Assembly: GCF_000691145.1 (NCBI RefSeq)
Contig: NZ_ASJC01000001.1
Coordinates: 496,001-560,000, forward strand
Length of the DNA: 64,000 bases
Direction: 5' to 3'
Origin: Bacillus altitudinis 41KF2b
Lineage (GTDB): Bacteria; Bacillota; Bacilli; Bacillales; Bacillaceae
Shown here: in pieces, positions 8,738 through 18,067 of the stretch
How positions within the stretch are numbered: position 1 is the stretch's first letter
How the letters are laid out: every line of letters begins with the position of its first letter
The notes under the pieces: generated by a model
Told to the model about the DNA's origin: nothing
What the model saw: only the letters and a program-made list of their open reading frames with translations
The model's database searches: none
Position numbers and translations under genes: made by a program

Positions 8738-10411
8738 TTGTCTATTAGAAATCTGGGTGGCCGCTCATTTGCAAAAATGATTCTTGCAGGTGCTCACCAT
8801 CTTTCTCAAAACGCACAAATTGTTGATGCGTTAAATGTTTTTCCAGTGCCAGACGGAGACACGGGGACAAATATGAATTTGTCAATGACTTCAGGGGCAA
8901 AAGCAGTTGAAGAAACAAATACCGATCACATCGGTAAGGTCGGGGTGGCTCTGTCAAAAGGGCTGTTAATGGGGGCAAGAGGAAACTCAGGTGTGATCCT
9001 GTCTCAGCTCTTCAGAGGTTTCAGCAAAAATATAGAACAAAAAGAAACAATTGATGCAAAAGAATTTGCGCTTGCCTTGCAGGCCGGTGTTGATACAGCA
9101 TATAAAGCCGTCATGAAACCGATTGAAGGAACCATCTTAACGGTTGCAAAGGACGCAGCAAAGAAAGCGGTTGCTGTTTCAGCAACAGAAGACCAAATCG
9201 ATCGTGTGCTAGAATTAACGATTGAGGAAGCAAGAGCATCACTTGACCGAACGCCAGATCTCCTTCCTGTTTTAAAAGAAGTCGGCGTTGTAGATAGCGG
9301 CGGTAAAGGGCTTCTTTGTGTATATGAAGGTTTTCTTGCTTCCTTAAGAGGAGAAGAGCTTCCTCCTAAAACGGCCTCTTTGCCAACATTAAAAGAATTA
9401 GTGAGTGCAGAGCATCATAAAAGTGCACAAAGTCATATGAACACAGAAGATATTGAATTTGGCTACTGTACAGAATTTATGGTGAAATTTGAAGAAGACA
9501 AACAGTCCTTTGACGAAAATGCCTTCAGAGAAGAATTAAGCGAATTCGGAGATTCACTTCTTGTGGTATCTGATGATACGCTTGCAAAAGTTCATATTCA
9601 TGCAGAGCAGCCGGGAGATGTCTTATCATATGCACAGCGCTACGGCAGCTTGATTAATATGAAAATTGAAAACATGAGAGAGCAGCATAGCTCGATCGTC
9701 AATGAAGAAAAAGATCACTCGCCTGCTGCACCAAAAGCAACAGCTGCTGAAAAACAGCGTTTTGGAGTAGTGAGTGTCGCAATGGGAGAAGGGATTGCTG
9801 ACTTGTTTAAAAGTATCGGAGCATCCGTCGTCATTGAAGGCGGACAGACAATGAATCCGAGCACAGAAGACATTGTCAAAGCAATTGATAGCATTCATGC
9901 CGAAACCGTCTTTATCTTACCTAATAATTCTAATATTGTCATGGCAGCTAAACAGGCGGCAACTGTCTCAAGTCGTGAGGTCGTTGTTATTCCGACAAAG
10001 ACCGTTCCTCAAGGAATGTCGGCACTTCTTTCTCTCAATGAAGCAGCTTCAAATGAAGACAATGAAGCAGCGATGTTAGAAGCGATTGATCATGTGAAAA
10101 GCGGCCAAATTACCTTTGCAGTGAGAGATACCCAAATTGATGGGATCGACATTGCCAAAGGCGACTATATGGGCCTATACAATGGAAAAATCACCTTAAC
10201 AGCTAAAAATCAATTAGATGCAGCAAAAGAGCTTTTGACCCAAATGGTGACAGAAGATGATGAGATTGTCACAATCATCAAAGGGGAAGATGCATCATCT
10301 GATGAGATGGAAGCTTTAGAAGCATATATTGAAGACACATTTGAAGATGTAGAAGTTGAAGTCCACGATGGAAAACAGCCGCTTTATTCATATATTTTGG
10401 CTGTTGAATAA
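8738..10411 (+). CDS. fakA: Fatty acid kinase subunit A (FakA/YloV, DAK2-domain)
   Basis: 557 residues with a TTG start at 8738 behind a strong AAGGAGG. The N-terminal DhaL/DAK2 nucleotide-binding domain carries PDGDTGTNM (Asp39 and Asp41, Mg2+-ATP ligands) and the GARGNSGVILSQ motif. The middle and C-terminal parts (about 240-557) match the FakA middle domain and a DegV-like C-terminal fold. By family knowledge FakA phosphorylates fatty acids held by a FakB (DegV family) partner, to be used by PlsX and PlsY; plsX lies 4 kb downstream. No FakB is encoded in the window. Confidence 0.88.
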   Translation: MSIRNLGGRSFAKMILAGAHHLSQNAQIVDALNVFPVPDGDTGTNMNLSMTSGAKAVEETNTDHIGKVGVALSKGLLMGARGNSGVILSQLFRGFSKNIEQKETIDAKEFALALQAGVDTAYKAVMKPIEGTILTVAKDAAKKAVAVSATEDQIDRVLELTIEEARASLDRTPDLLPVLKEVGVVDSGGKGLLCVYEGFLASLRGEELPPKTASLPTLKELVSAEHHKSAQSHMNTEDIEFGYCTEFMVKFEEDKQSFDENAFREELSEFGDSLLVVSDDTLAKVHIHAEQPGDVLSYAQRYGSLINMKIENMREQHSSIVNEEKDHSPAAPKATAAEKQRFGVVSVAMGEGIADLFKSIGASVVIEGGQTMNPSTEDIVKAIDSIHAETVFILPNNSNIVMAAKQAATVSSREVVVIPTKTVPQGMSALLSLNEAASNEDNEAAMLEAIDHVKSGQITFAVRDTQIDGIDIAKGDYMGLYNGKITLTAKNQLDAAKELLTQMVTEDDEIVTIIKGEDASSDEMEALEAYIEDTFEDVEVEVHDGKQPLYSYILAVE

Positions 10412-10414
10412 AGA

Positions 10415-10458
10415 AAGAAGGGCACATGAAGCCCTTCTTCTTCTTTTGCATTTTTTTA
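10415..10458 (+). terminator. Rho-independent terminator after yloV
   Basis: A 9-bp perfect stem (10415-10423 with 10431-10439) with a 7-base loop. It is followed by T-rich sequence including a seven-T run around 10451-10457. Confidence 0.75.
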
Positions 10459-10525
10459 CTATGTGTTCATTCGTGAAATGAGTTGCGGGAATCGAATGAA
10501 TCCATTAGTCTAAAGGGAGTAACAA

Positions 10526-10542
10526 ACCAATCTGTGATTGGT
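10526..10542. repeat. Perfect 7-bp dyad in the sdaAB leader
   Basis: ACCAATC, a 3-base spacer, then GATTGGT, 19 bases upstream of the sdaAB start. It could be an operator half-site pair or a small RNA hairpin close to the ribosome-binding site. I do not recognise a known regulator's box. Confidence 0.5.
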
Positions 10543-10560
10543 GATGAGAGGGGAAGACCT

Positions 10561-11223
10561 ATGAAATTTAGAAGTGTGTTTGATATTATTGGACCCGTCA
10601 TGATTGGTCCATCAAGTTCGCACACGGCGGGTGCGGCTCGTATTGGAAGAGTGGCTCGCAGCTTGTTCGGAAGGGAACCGAAACGAATTACTGTGTCGTT
10701 TTATGGCTCTTTTAAAGATACGTATAAAGGACACGGGACAGATGTAGCCATTATCGGCGGTGTTCTTGACTTTGATACATTTGATGAACGAATTAAAACA
10801 GCGATTGATATTGCAAAAAGCAAAGAAATCGACATTGAGTTTAAAGAAGAAGATGCGGTACCTGCGCATCCAAATACAGCAAAAGTAGAAATTTCAGATG
10901 CGAATGGAAGCCTTGAATTAATCGGGATTTCCATTGGCGGAGGTAAAATTGAAATCACAGAATTAAATGGCTTTGAACTGAGACTCTCAGGGAATCACCC
11001 GGCCATTCTTGTGGTTCATAACGACCGTTACGGGACGATTGCAGCAGTTGCCAATGTGTTAGCGAAATTCGCCATCAACATTGGTCATATGGAAGTGGCA
11101 CGTAAAGAGGTCGGGCAAGAAGCACTCATGACGATTGAAGTGGATCAGAATATTGATCCAGCGGTTTTAACAGAGCTTGAGACGCTGCCAAACATTATTC
11201 AAGTCACACAAATTGCAGAGTAA
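10561..11223 (+). CDS. sdaAB: L-serine dehydratase, beta subunit
   Basis: 220 residues. With SdaAA it forms the 4Fe-4S L-serine ammonia-lyase that turns serine into pyruvate and ammonia. The N-terminal domain shows FDIIGPVMIGPSSSHTAG, the serine-binding SSSHT segment. A C-terminal ACT-like domain begins near NHPAILVVHNDRYGTIAAVA (about 145-220). The ATG at 10561 follows GAGAGGGGAA and matches the B. subtilis start; the frame is open about 78 bases further upstream, but that part has no family similarity. sdaAA follows after 17 bases. Confidence 0.95.
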   Translation: MKFRSVFDIIGPVMIGPSSSHTAGAARIGRVARSLFGREPKRITVSFYGSFKDTYKGHGTDVAIIGGVLDFDTFDERIKTAIDIAKSKEIDIEFKEEDAVPAHPNTAKVEISDANGSLELIGISIGGGKIEITELNGFELRLSGNHPAILVVHNDRYGTIAAVANVLAKFAINIGHMEVARKEVGQEALMTIEVDQNIDPAVLTELETLPNIIQVTQIAE

Positions 11224-11240
11224 CAACAAGGAGGTTATGT

Positions 11241-12146
11241 ATGATGTTTAAAAACGTCAAAGAACTCGTGCAGCTAACAGAAGATCGGAATACCTCCATT
11301 TCAGAAATTATGATTACTCAAGAAATGGAAGTGACAGGGAAGTCACGTGAAGACATTTTCTCGCAGATGTACCGCAACCTAGAAGTGATGGAACAGGCCG
11401 TTGAAAACGGATTGAAAGGTGTGAAATCATTATCTGGTTTAACAGGCGGGGATGCGGTGAAACTTCAAGCATATATCGCATCAGGCAAAACATTGTCTGG
11501 TCATACCATTTTAGATGCCGTGAGTAAGGCAGTGGCAACAAATGAAGTGAATGCAGCAATGGGAACGATCTGTGCAACGCCTACAGCTGGCTCAGCAGGT
11601 GTTGTGCCAGGAACGCTCTTTGCGGTGAAAGAAACATTAAAGCCAACAAAGGAACAAATGGTCAGATTCCTATTTACATCTGGTGCATTTGGTTTTGTTG
11701 TCGCCAATAACGCAAGTATCTCTGGTGCAGCAGGCGGCTGTCAGGCAGAAGTAGGATCTGCATCAGGTATGGCAGCAGCAGCCATTGTAGAAATGGCAGG
11801 CGGTACGCCGCAGCAATCCGCTGAAGCCATGGCCATCACCCTAAAAAATATGCTGGGTCTTGTTTGCGATCCAGTCGCAGGACTTGTGGAAGTGCCATGT
11901 GTGAAACGAAACGCAATGGGCGCTTCTAATGCGATGATTGCAGCAGATATGGCACTTGCCGGCATTACAAGCCGCATCCCTTGTGATGAAGTCATTGATG
12001 CGATGTACAAAATTGGTCAAACGATGCCAACAGCTCTTCGTGAGACTGCACAAGGCGGACTTGCTGCAACACCGACAGCAAGGGAGCTTGAAAAGAAGAT
12101 TTTCGGAGGTGTGACCTCATCTCGTGATACAGAAATTGCAAGATAA
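11241..12146 (+). CDS. sdaAA: L-serine dehydratase, alpha subunit
   Basis: About 301 residues; the partner of SdaAB. Conserved cysteines that should hold the 4Fe-4S cluster sit in GTICATPTAGSAG, GGCQAEVGSASG, LVCDPVAG and EVPCVKRNAMG. Glycine- and alanine-rich stretches are typical of the catalytic subunit. Two adjacent ATGs (11241 and 11244) lie behind AAGGAGG; the second gives the B. subtilis-like N terminus MFKNVKEL. Its final 23 bases overlap the recG start. Confidence 0.95.
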   Translation: MMFKNVKELVQLTEDRNTSISEIMITQEMEVTGKSREDIFSQMYRNLEVMEQAVENGLKGVKSLSGLTGGDAVKLQAYIASGKTLSGHTILDAVSKAVATNEVNAAMGTICATPTAGSAGVVPGTLFAVKETLKPTKEQMVRFLFTSGAFGFVVANNASISGAAGGCQAEVGSASGMAAAAIVEMAGGTPQQSAEAMAITLKNMLGLVCDPVAGLVEVPCVKRNAMGASNAMIAADMALAGITSRIPCDEVIDAMYKIGQTMPTALRETAQGGLAATPTARELEKKIFGGVTSSRDTEIAR

Positions 12147-14172
12147 GATCTCTGCCCTCAAAGGGATTGGAGAAGAAACAGAAAAAACACTAAATGAACT
12201 TGGAATCTACACAGTAGCCGATTTACTCGGCTACTTTCCTTATCGATATGACGACTATGAGCTTCGCAACTTAGAGGAAGTCAGGCATGACGAACGTGTC
12301 ACAGTTGAAGGAAAAGTGCACAGTGAGCCCGTTCTCACCTATTATGGAAAAAAACGAAGCAGGCTGACATTCAGGCTGCTTGTCGGTCGTTTTTTGATTA
12401 CAGCTATATGCTTCAATCGCCCTTATTTAAAACGAAGTCTTGTTTTAGGCGATACGGTATCCGTCACAGGGAAGTGGGATAAAAACCGGCAATCCATTAT
12501 GGTGCAGGAATTTAAAAAAGGAACACACGAACAAGATGGCAGTATAGAACCTGTTTATTCAGTCAAAGAAAATGTAACCGTGAAGATGATGAGACGATTT
12601 GTAAAACAAGCGTTGTCACTCTATGTAGACCATGCTGAAGATCCACTGCCAAAGCAGCTTGTAGCTGCTTATAAACTCATGTCTTATCAAGAAGCACTAA
12701 AAACCATTCATCTCCCTGAAACGAGAGACTCGCTCAAGCATGCAAGACGACGCTTCGTGTACGAGGAATTTCTCATCTTTCAGCTGAAGATGCAGGCGAT
12801 CAGAAAAAAAGAACGAGAAAAAACATCAGGCATCCAGCATCCGTTCGCAAAAGAGGCGGTCTTTGAGTTTGTTCATAGCCTGCCGTTCCCGCTGACAAAA
12901 GCACAATCAAGAGTGCTGGATGAAATTATGGCAGATATGGCATCCCCGTACCGAATGAACCGGCTTCTTCAAGGAGATGTTGGATCGGGGAAAACAGCTG
13001 TAGCGGCAATTGCCCTTTATGCCGCTCATTTATCCGGCTTTCAAGGTGCGCTGATGGTGCCAACTGAAATTTTGGCTGAACAGCATGCCGATTCACTGTA
13101 TCAGCTATTTGAAAAATGGGGGCTAAATATTGCTCTTTTGACGAGTTCAGTGAAAGGAAAGCGCCGCAGAGAACTGCTTGAACGTCTGAAAGAGGGAGAT
13201 ATTGATATTTTAGTCGGCACGCATGCCCTTATCCAGGACGAAGTGGAATTTCAGCAGCTTGGTCTTGTTATTACAGATGAACAGCACAGGTTCGGCGTGG
13301 AACAGCGGAAAAAACTGCGAAGCAAAGGGCAGGACCCAGATGTTTTGTTTATGACCGCAACGCCGATTCCAAGAACGCTTGCCATCACAGTATTTGGAGA
13401 AATGGACGTCTCTGTCATTGATGAGCTGCCAGCCGGCCGAAAGCAGATTGAAACGTATTGGGTGAAGCATGACATGCTTGAACGGATTCTTGCTTTTGTT
13501 GATAAAGAGCTGAGAAAAGGCAGACAAGCGTATATTATTTGTCCACTTATAGAAGAATCAGACAAACTGGATGTCCAAAATGCGATTGATGTTCACAGCA
13601 TGCTGACAGAGGCGTATCGCGGAAAATGGTCGATCGGCTTAATGCACGGGAAACTCGCCAGTGATGAAAAAGATCAAGTGATGAGAGATTTCACTTCCAA
13701 TGAAGTGCAAATCCTTGTGTCAACGACAGTTGTTGAAGTTGGTGTCAACGTGCCGAATGCGACCATCATGGTCATTTATGATGCGGACCGCTTTGGACTG
13801 TCACAGCTTCATCAGTTAAGAGGCAGGGTCGGACGCGGAGAGCATCAATCTTTTTGTATTTTAATGGCGGACCCTAAATCAGAGACCGGTAAAGAACGCA
13901 TGCGGATCATGTCTGAAACAACGGATGGCTTTGAACTGTCTGAAAAGGACTTAGAACTAAGAGGCCCTGGCGACTTCTTTGGCAAGAAACAAAGCGGAAT
14001 GCCTGAATTTAAAGTGGCAGATATGGTTCATGACTATAGAGCGCTTGAAACCGCTAGAAAAGATGCGGCAGAGCTCGTGCAGTCTGAAGCCTTTTGGACA
14101 GACCCTGAATACAAAGAACTTAGGCAAACACTCGTAGACAGCGGTGTGCTTGGCGGAGATAAATTGAGCTGA
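12124..14172 (+). CDS. recG: ATP-dependent DNA helicase RecG
   Basis: 682 residues, the usual length. Order: N-terminal wedge/OB domain (about 60-160), then two RecA-like motor domains with Walker A GDVGSGKT (284-291), Walker B DEQH (385-388), the TATPIPRTLA motif, and LHQLRGRVGRG as motif VI, ending with the LRGPGDFFGKKQSG region. It remodels stalled replication forks and Holliday junctions. The GTG at 12124 lies inside sdaAA, 11 bases after GGAGGTG. A GTG start, long spacing and gene overlap together suggest low, coupled expression. Confidence 0.95.
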   Translation: MIQKLQDKISALKGIGEETEKTLNELGIYTVADLLGYFPYRYDDYELRNLEEVRHDERVTVEGKVHSEPVLTYYGKKRSRLTFRLLVGRFLITAICFNRPYLKRSLVLGDTVSVTGKWDKNRQSIMVQEFKKGTHEQDGSIEPVYSVKENVTVKMMRRFVKQALSLYVDHAEDPLPKQLVAAYKLMSYQEALKTIHLPETRDSLKHARRRFVYEEFLIFQLKMQAIRKKEREKTSGIQHPFAKEAVFEFVHSLPFPLTKAQSRVLDEIMADMASPYRMNRLLQGDVGSGKTAVAAIALYAAHLSGFQGALMVPTEILAEQHADSLYQLFEKWGLNIALLTSSVKGKRRRELLERLKEGDIDILVGTHALIQDEVEFQQLGLVITDEQHRFGVEQRKKLRSKGQDPDVLFMTATPIPRTLAITVFGEMDVSVIDELPAGRKQIETYWVKHDMLERILAFVDKELRKGRQAYIICPLIEESDKLDVQNAIDVHSMLTEAYRGKWSIGLMHGKLASDEKDQVMRDFTSNEVQILVSTTVVEVGVNVPNATIMVIYDADRFGLSQLHQLRGRVGRGEHQSFCILMADPKSETGKERMRIMSETTDGFELSEKDLELRGPGDFFGKKQSGMPEFKVADMVHDYRALETARKDAAELVQSEAFWTDPEYKELRQTLVDSGVLGGDKLS

Positions 14173-14213
14173 TCAAGTGCTGGCGGAATTTTCTTGTCTT
14201 TTTGAAACAAGGA

Positions 14214-14242
14214 TTGATTTATCATCTATGAGATTATATACT
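14214..14242 (+). promoter_or_regulatory. Sigma-A promoter of the fapR-plsX-fabD-fabG operon
   Basis: TTGATT (14214-14219), 17 bases, TATACT (14237-14242). The predicted start of transcription, near 14249, falls inside the FapR operator. Confidence 0.75.
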
Positions 14243-14246
14243 ACTA

Positions 14247-14263
14247 TTAGTACCTAGTCATAA
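14247..14263 (+). promoter_or_regulatory. FapR operator
   Basis: TTAGTACCTAGTCATAA matches the known Bacillus FapR box (TTAGTACCTAGTCTTAA type) with, as recalled, one difference. It lies just downstream of the -10 box, over the likely transcription start, and ahead of fapR itself. This is the arrangement by which FapR represses its own operon until malonyl-CoA releases it. Confidence 0.88.
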
Positions 14264-14284
14264 ATGTACGGATGGTGTCTGCAT

Positions 14285-14851
14285 ATGAAACTAAATAAAA
14301 AAGAACGACAAAAGCTTCTCCAGCAAACGATCAGCTCGACTCCGTTCATTACTGATGAAGAATTGGCAAGTAAATTCGGTGTAAGCATTCAAACGGTTCG
14401 TCTTGACCGTTTGGAGCTATCAATCCCTGAATTACGCGAACGAATTAAGCACGTGGCCGAAAAGACATTAGAGGATGAAGTGAAGTCTCTTCCGCTGGAT
14501 GAAGTCATTGGAGAAATGATTGATGTAGAGCTTGATGATCAAGCGATTTCCATTTTTGAAGTGAGAAAAGAGCATGTATTCAGCCGTAACCAAATTGCCA
14601 GGGGACATCATCTTTTTGCCCAGGCAAATTCGCTGGCAGTAGCCGTCATCGACGATGAACTGGCTTTGACAGCAAAAGCAAATATTAAGTTTACAAGGCA
14701 GGTCAAACAAGGCGAAAGAGTCGTCTCAAAAGCCAAAGTTGCCTCACATGATAAAGAAAAAGGCAGAACCGTAGTTGAAGTAAACAGCTATGTAGGTGAG
14801 GAAGTTGTCTTCTCAGGCGATTTCGTCATGTATCGCTCAAAACAAAAGTAA
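14285..14851 (+). CDS. fapR: Malonyl-CoA-responsive lipid synthesis repressor FapR
   Basis: 188 residues. An N-terminal DeoR-like helix-turn-helix (about 18-40, with [19 protein letters not shown]) is followed by a long linker helix and a hot-dog domain (about 75-188) that binds malonyl-CoA; [20 protein letters not shown] is characteristic. I chose the ATG at 14285, giving the B. subtilis length; a start 21 bases earlier would add residues with no family match. The Shine-Dalgarno sequence is weak. It leads the lipid synthesis operon and has its own operator. Confidence 0.95.
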   Translation: MKLNKKERQKLLQQTISSTPFITDEELASKFGVSIQTVRLDRLELSIPELRERIKHVAEKTLEDEVKSLPLDEVIGEMIDVELDDQAISIFEVRKEHVFSRNQIARGHHLFAQANSLAVAVIDDELALTAKANIKFTRQVKQGERVVSKAKVASHDKEKGRTVVEVNSYVGEEVVFSGDFVMYRSKQK

Positions 14852-14866
14852 AAGGTGGCACATAAC

Positions 14867-15865
14867 ATGAGAATTGCAGTCGATGCAATGGGGGGAGATC
14901 ATGCCCCTAAAGCCATTATTGACGGTGTGCAAAAAAGCTTAGAAGCATTTTCAGATATCGAGATTACACTAGTCGGCGATGAAAGCAAGATCAAATCATA
15001 CATAACAAATCATGAACGCATCACGATCTTAGATGCAAAAGAAGTCATTGAACCAACGGATGAGCCAGTGCGTGCAGTGAGACGTAAAAAGGATTCTTCT
15101 ATGGTGAAAATGGCGCAGGAAGTTTCAGAAGGAAGAGCAGATGCCTGTATTTCAGCTGGAAATACTGGGGCACTCATGACAGCAGGCCTGTTTATCGTAG
15201 GCAGAATTGATGGCATTGACAGACCAGCACTTGCTCCGACGTTGCCAACACTTGATGGCAGCGGGTTCTTATTATTGGATGTCGGCGCAAACGTTGATGC
15301 AAAGCCAGAGCATCTTGTGCAATATGCCATGATGGGATCTATTTACGCAGAGCATGTCTTCCCGAAGAGCAATCCACGCGTTGGACTTTTAAATGTCGGG
15401 ACAGAAGATAAAAAAGGCAACGATTTAACGAAAAAAACCTTTGAATTATTAAAAGCATCAGATTTGAATTTCGTAGGAAATGTAGAATCGCGTGACTTAT
15501 TAGAGGGTGTAGCTGATGTCGTTGTCACAGATGGTTTCACGGGGAATATCGCCCTTAAAACGATCGAAGGCACAGCTCTTTCTGTTTTTAAAATGCTGAA
15601 AGAAACCTTAACATCCAGCTTCACAGCTAAAATAGCAGCAGGTATGATGAAGCCAAAATTAATGCAGATGAAATCTAAAATGGATTACTCCGAATATGGT
15701 GGTGCCGCATTATTTGGTTTAAAAGCGCCCGTTATTAAAGCGCATGGATCCTCTGATGAAAATGCGATTTTTCATGCCATTCGTCAGGCGCGCGACATCG
15801 TTAAAAAAGACGTTTCAGCTATCATTCATCAAGAAGTTCAAAAAGAAGACACGAATGAGTCGTAA
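14867..15865 (+). CDS. plsX: Phosphate acyltransferase PlsX
   Basis: 332 residues. PlsX makes acyl-phosphate from acyl-ACP and phosphate, feeding PlsY for phosphatidic acid synthesis; it is a peripheral membrane enzyme. Family motifs include the N-terminal [38 protein letters not shown] and VTDGFTGN. The ATG at 14867 follows AAAGGTGG by 8 bases; a GTG 12 bases earlier falls within that Shine-Dalgarno sequence and is rejected. It sits between fapR and fabD. Confidence 0.95.
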   Translation: MRIAVDAMGGDHAPKAIIDGVQKSLEAFSDIEITLVGDESKIKSYITNHERITILDAKEVIEPTDEPVRAVRRKKDSSMVKMAQEVSEGRADACISAGNTGALMTAGLFIVGRIDGIDRPALAPTLPTLDGSGFLLLDVGANVDAKPEHLVQYAMMGSIYAEHVFPKSNPRVGLLNVGTEDKKGNDLTKKTFELLKASDLNFVGNVESRDLLEGVADVVVTDGFTGNIALKTIEGTALSVFKMLKETLTSSFTAKIAAGMMKPKLMQMKSKMDYSEYGGAALFGLKAPVIKAHGSSDENAIFHAIRQARDIVKKDVSAIIHQEVQKEDTNES

Positions 15866-15880
15866 TGGAGGTAGAGTAGC

Positions 15881-16825
15881 ATGAGTAAAATTGCTTTTTT
15901 ATTCCCAGGCCAAGGCTCTCAAAAAATTGGCATGGGAAAAGATTTATTTGACCAAGAAGCAGCATCTAAAGCTGTGTTTGAAGAAGCAGATCAGACCCTT
16001 GGTTTTGATTTATCTTCAATGATTTTTGAAGGAGATGCAGAAGAACTGACGCTGACATATAATGCACAGCCAGCTCTTTTAACGACAAGCATCGCGATCT
16101 TAAAGAAATTTGAAGAGAGCGGAATCAAAGCAGATTATGCAGCAGGGCACAGTCTGGGTGAATATACAGCCCTTGTTGCAGCGGGAGCTCTTTCGTTTAA
16201 AGATGCCGTTTTCGCAGTGAGAAAGCGCGGCGAATTAATGAATGAAGCCGTTCCAGCAGGAGAAGGCGCAATGGCGGCGATTCTTGGCTTAGACCAAGCA
16301 GCGCTTGTAGAAGTGACAAAAGAAGTGACAGAAAGCGGTCATCTTGTAGAACTTGCGAACTTAAACTGTCCGGGCCAAATCGTCATCTCTGGTACAGCAA
16401 AAGGTGTGGAACTTGCATCAGAGAAAGCGAAAGAAAAGGGCGCAAAACGTGCAATTCCACTTGAAGTGAGTGGACCTTTCCATTCTGCATTAATGAAACC
16501 AGCAGCTGAAAAATTCACAGATGTATTATCTAAATTAGACATTTCTGATGCCGCGACGCCAGTGATTTCAAACGTAACAGCAGACATCGTGACATCACGT
16601 AATGAAATTGAAACGAAGCTGATTGAACAATTGTATTCTCCTGTTCGATTTGAAGAAAGTGTAGAACGCTTGATTGACTTAGGCGTGACAACATTTATTG
16701 AAATTGGTCCTGGTAAAGTGCTCTCAGGTCTTGTGAAAAAAGTCAATCGCCGCCTGACGACCATTTCCGTATCAGATCAAGCAACAATTGAAGCAGCTAT
16801 TCAAACACTCAAGGGGGATTCTTGA
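15881..16825 (+). CDS. fabD: Malonyl-CoA:ACP transacylase
   Basis: 314 residues. It moves malonyl from CoA to ACP for fatty acid elongation. The nucleophile is Ser91 in GHSLGEY and the catalytic His is His201 in [16 protein letters not shown] is at the N terminus. The ATG follows GGAGGTAGAG. Its stop overlaps the fabG start by one base (TGATG). Confidence 0.96.
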   Translation: MSKIAFLFPGQGSQKIGMGKDLFDQEAASKAVFEEADQTLGFDLSSMIFEGDAEELTLTYNAQPALLTTSIAILKKFEESGIKADYAAGHSLGEYTALVAAGALSFKDAVFAVRKRGELMNEAVPAGEGAMAAILGLDQAALVEVTKEVTESGHLVELANLNCPGQIVISGTAKGVELASEKAKEKGAKRAIPLEVSGPFHSALMKPAAEKFTDVLSKLDISDAATPVISNVTADIVTSRNEIETKLIEQLYSPVRFEESVERLIDLGVTTFIEIGPGKVLSGLVKKVNRRLTTISVSDQATIEAAIQTLKGDS

Positions 16826-17568
16826 TGCTTACAAATAAAACAGCCGTTGTCACAGGTGCATCTCGCGGTATTGGCCGTTCGATTGCGATCGATTTGGCGA
16901 AAAAAGGTGCCAATGTTGTGGTGAACTATTCAGGCAACGAAGCAAAAGCAAATGAAGTCGTCGATGAGATCAAAGCACTTGGCCAGCAGGCTTTTGCTGT
17001 CAAAGCGGATGTGTCAAATGCAGAAGAAGTACAGGCATTAATGAAACAAGCCGTTGATACATTTGGTTCAATCGACATTCTTGTGAATAATGCTGGAATT
17101 ACAAAGGACAACCTGCTCATGAGAATGAAAGAAAATGAATGGGATGATGTCATTAACATAAACTTAAAAGGTGTCTTCAACTGTACAAAAGCTGTGACAC
17201 GTCAAATGATGAAACAGCGCAGCGGAAGAATCATCAATGTAGCATCTGTTGTCGGCGTTTGCGGAAACCCTGGACAAGCAAACTACGTTGCAGCAAAAGC
17301 TGGTGTGATCGGATTAACGAAAACAACAGCGAAAGAGCTGGCAAGCCGTCATATTACAGTCAATGCCGTAGCACCAGGCTTTATTTCTACTGATATGACT
17401 GACAAGCTTGATGAGAATGTTCAAACAGAAATGCTTAAGCAAATCCCGCTCGCACGCTTTGGTGCGCCTGAAGATATAAGCAACGTTGTTGTCTTTTTAG
17501 CTTCAGAAGGAGCAGGTTATATTACAGGCCAAACCATCCAAGTGGATGGCGGAATGGTTATGTCCTAA
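16825..17568 (+). CDS. fabG: 3-oxoacyl-ACP reductase
   Basis: 247 residues, classical short-chain dehydrogenase/reductase. NADPH-binding [14 protein letters not shown], and the catalytic Ser141, Tyr154 and Lys158 (NYVAAKAG) are all in place. It reduces 3-oxoacyl-ACP in the elongation cycle. ATG at 16825 follows AAGGGGG; a TTG one codon earlier is possible but less likely. Translation is coupled to fabD. Confidence 0.95.
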   Translation: MLTNKTAVVTGASRGIGRSIAIDLAKKGANVVVNYSGNEAKANEVVDEIKALGQQAFAVKADVSNAEEVQALMKQAVDTFGSIDILVNNAGITKDNLLMRMKENEWDDVININLKGVFNCTKAVTRQMMKQRSGRIINVASVVGVCGNPGQANYVAAKAGVIGLTKTTAKELASRHITVNAVAPGFISTDMTDKLDENVQTEMLKQIPLARFGAPEDISNVVVFLASEGAGYITGQTIQVDGGMVMS

Positions 17569-17597
17569 GAAATATCAAAATTTCGTTACGTTTTCTC

Positions 17598-17626
17598 TAG
17601 TTTTTTAAAAACGAATCAACTATAAT
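17598..17626 (+). promoter_or_regulatory. Candidate promoter of acpA
   Basis: A perfect TATAAT (17621-17626) lies 23 bases upstream of the acpA start. The -35 position, 17 bases upstream, reads TAGTTT, a poor match. A separate acpA promoter is expected because ACP is needed in large amounts. Confidence 0.45.
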
Positions 17627-17649
17627 ACTTTGAGGGGAGGTGAAAGGCA

Positions 17650-17883
17650 ATGGCAGACGTATTAGAGCGTGTATCAAAAATTATTGTAGACCGCCTTGGC
17701 GTTGATGAGGCTGACGTGAAAATGGAGGCTTCATTTAAAGAAGATTTAGGCGCTGATTCCCTTGATGTAGTTGAGCTAGTTATGGAACTTGAAGATGAGT
17801 TCGATATGGAAATTTCTGACGAAGATGCTGAAAAAATTGCAACAGTCGGTGACGCTGTGAACTACATAAATAGCCAGCAATAA
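17650..17883 (+). CDS. acpA: Acyl carrier protein
   Basis: 77 residues, highly acidic. Ser37 in [18 protein letters not shown] is the 4'-phosphopantetheine attachment site. It carries acyl chains for fatty acid and phospholipid synthesis. A strong GGGGAGGTGAAAGG ribosome-binding site precedes the ATG. The gene has its own candidate promoter and a hairpin after it, so part of its expression is separate from the fapR operon. Confidence 0.97.
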   Translation: MADVLERVSKIIVDRLGVDEADVKMEASFKEDLGADSLDVVELVMELEDEFDMEISDEDAEKIATVGDAVNYINSQQ

Positions 17884-17889
17884 GCGTAA

Positions 17890-17922
17890 CAAAGTCCCGT
17901 CTATTTTCATGGCGGGACTTTG
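17890..17922 (+). terminator. Hairpin terminator after acpA
   Basis: A perfect 10-bp stem (17890-17899 with 17913-17922), extendable by a G-U and a G-C pair. The downstream sequence is A/T-rich but lacks a clear T run, so termination may be partial. Confidence 0.6.
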
Positions 17923-17997
17923 AAAATTTATGTTAGTTTCAACATATTCAGCTGATCAATTGTCAGCCTTTTTCAGATGCTAAGGAGCACGGTTTCC

Positions 17998-18027
17998 TTG
18001 CATGTAGAAAGAGAGACTCCATATAAT
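17998..18027 (+). promoter_or_regulatory. Candidate sigma-A promoter of rncS
   Basis: TTGCAT (17998-18003), 18 bases, TATAAT (18022-18027), 40 bases upstream of the rncS start. The short leader carries a small hairpin (AGGCG/CGCCT, 18040-18053) just before the ribosome-binding site. Confidence 0.55.
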
Positions 18028-18067
18028 CAGTATCCTTAAAGGCGATGACGCCTACCTGGAGGTTGCT

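Noticed and set aside
16339-16764. 141-codon minus-strand frame opposite fabD
   Set aside because: Shadow frame with no similarity, no Shine-Dalgarno sequence and no plausible transcription unit.
17584-17616. Inverted repeat around CGTTTT/AAAACG before acpA as a second FapR operator
   Set aside because: It does not resemble the FapR box and is an A/T-rich chance pairing; kept only as part of the promoter region.
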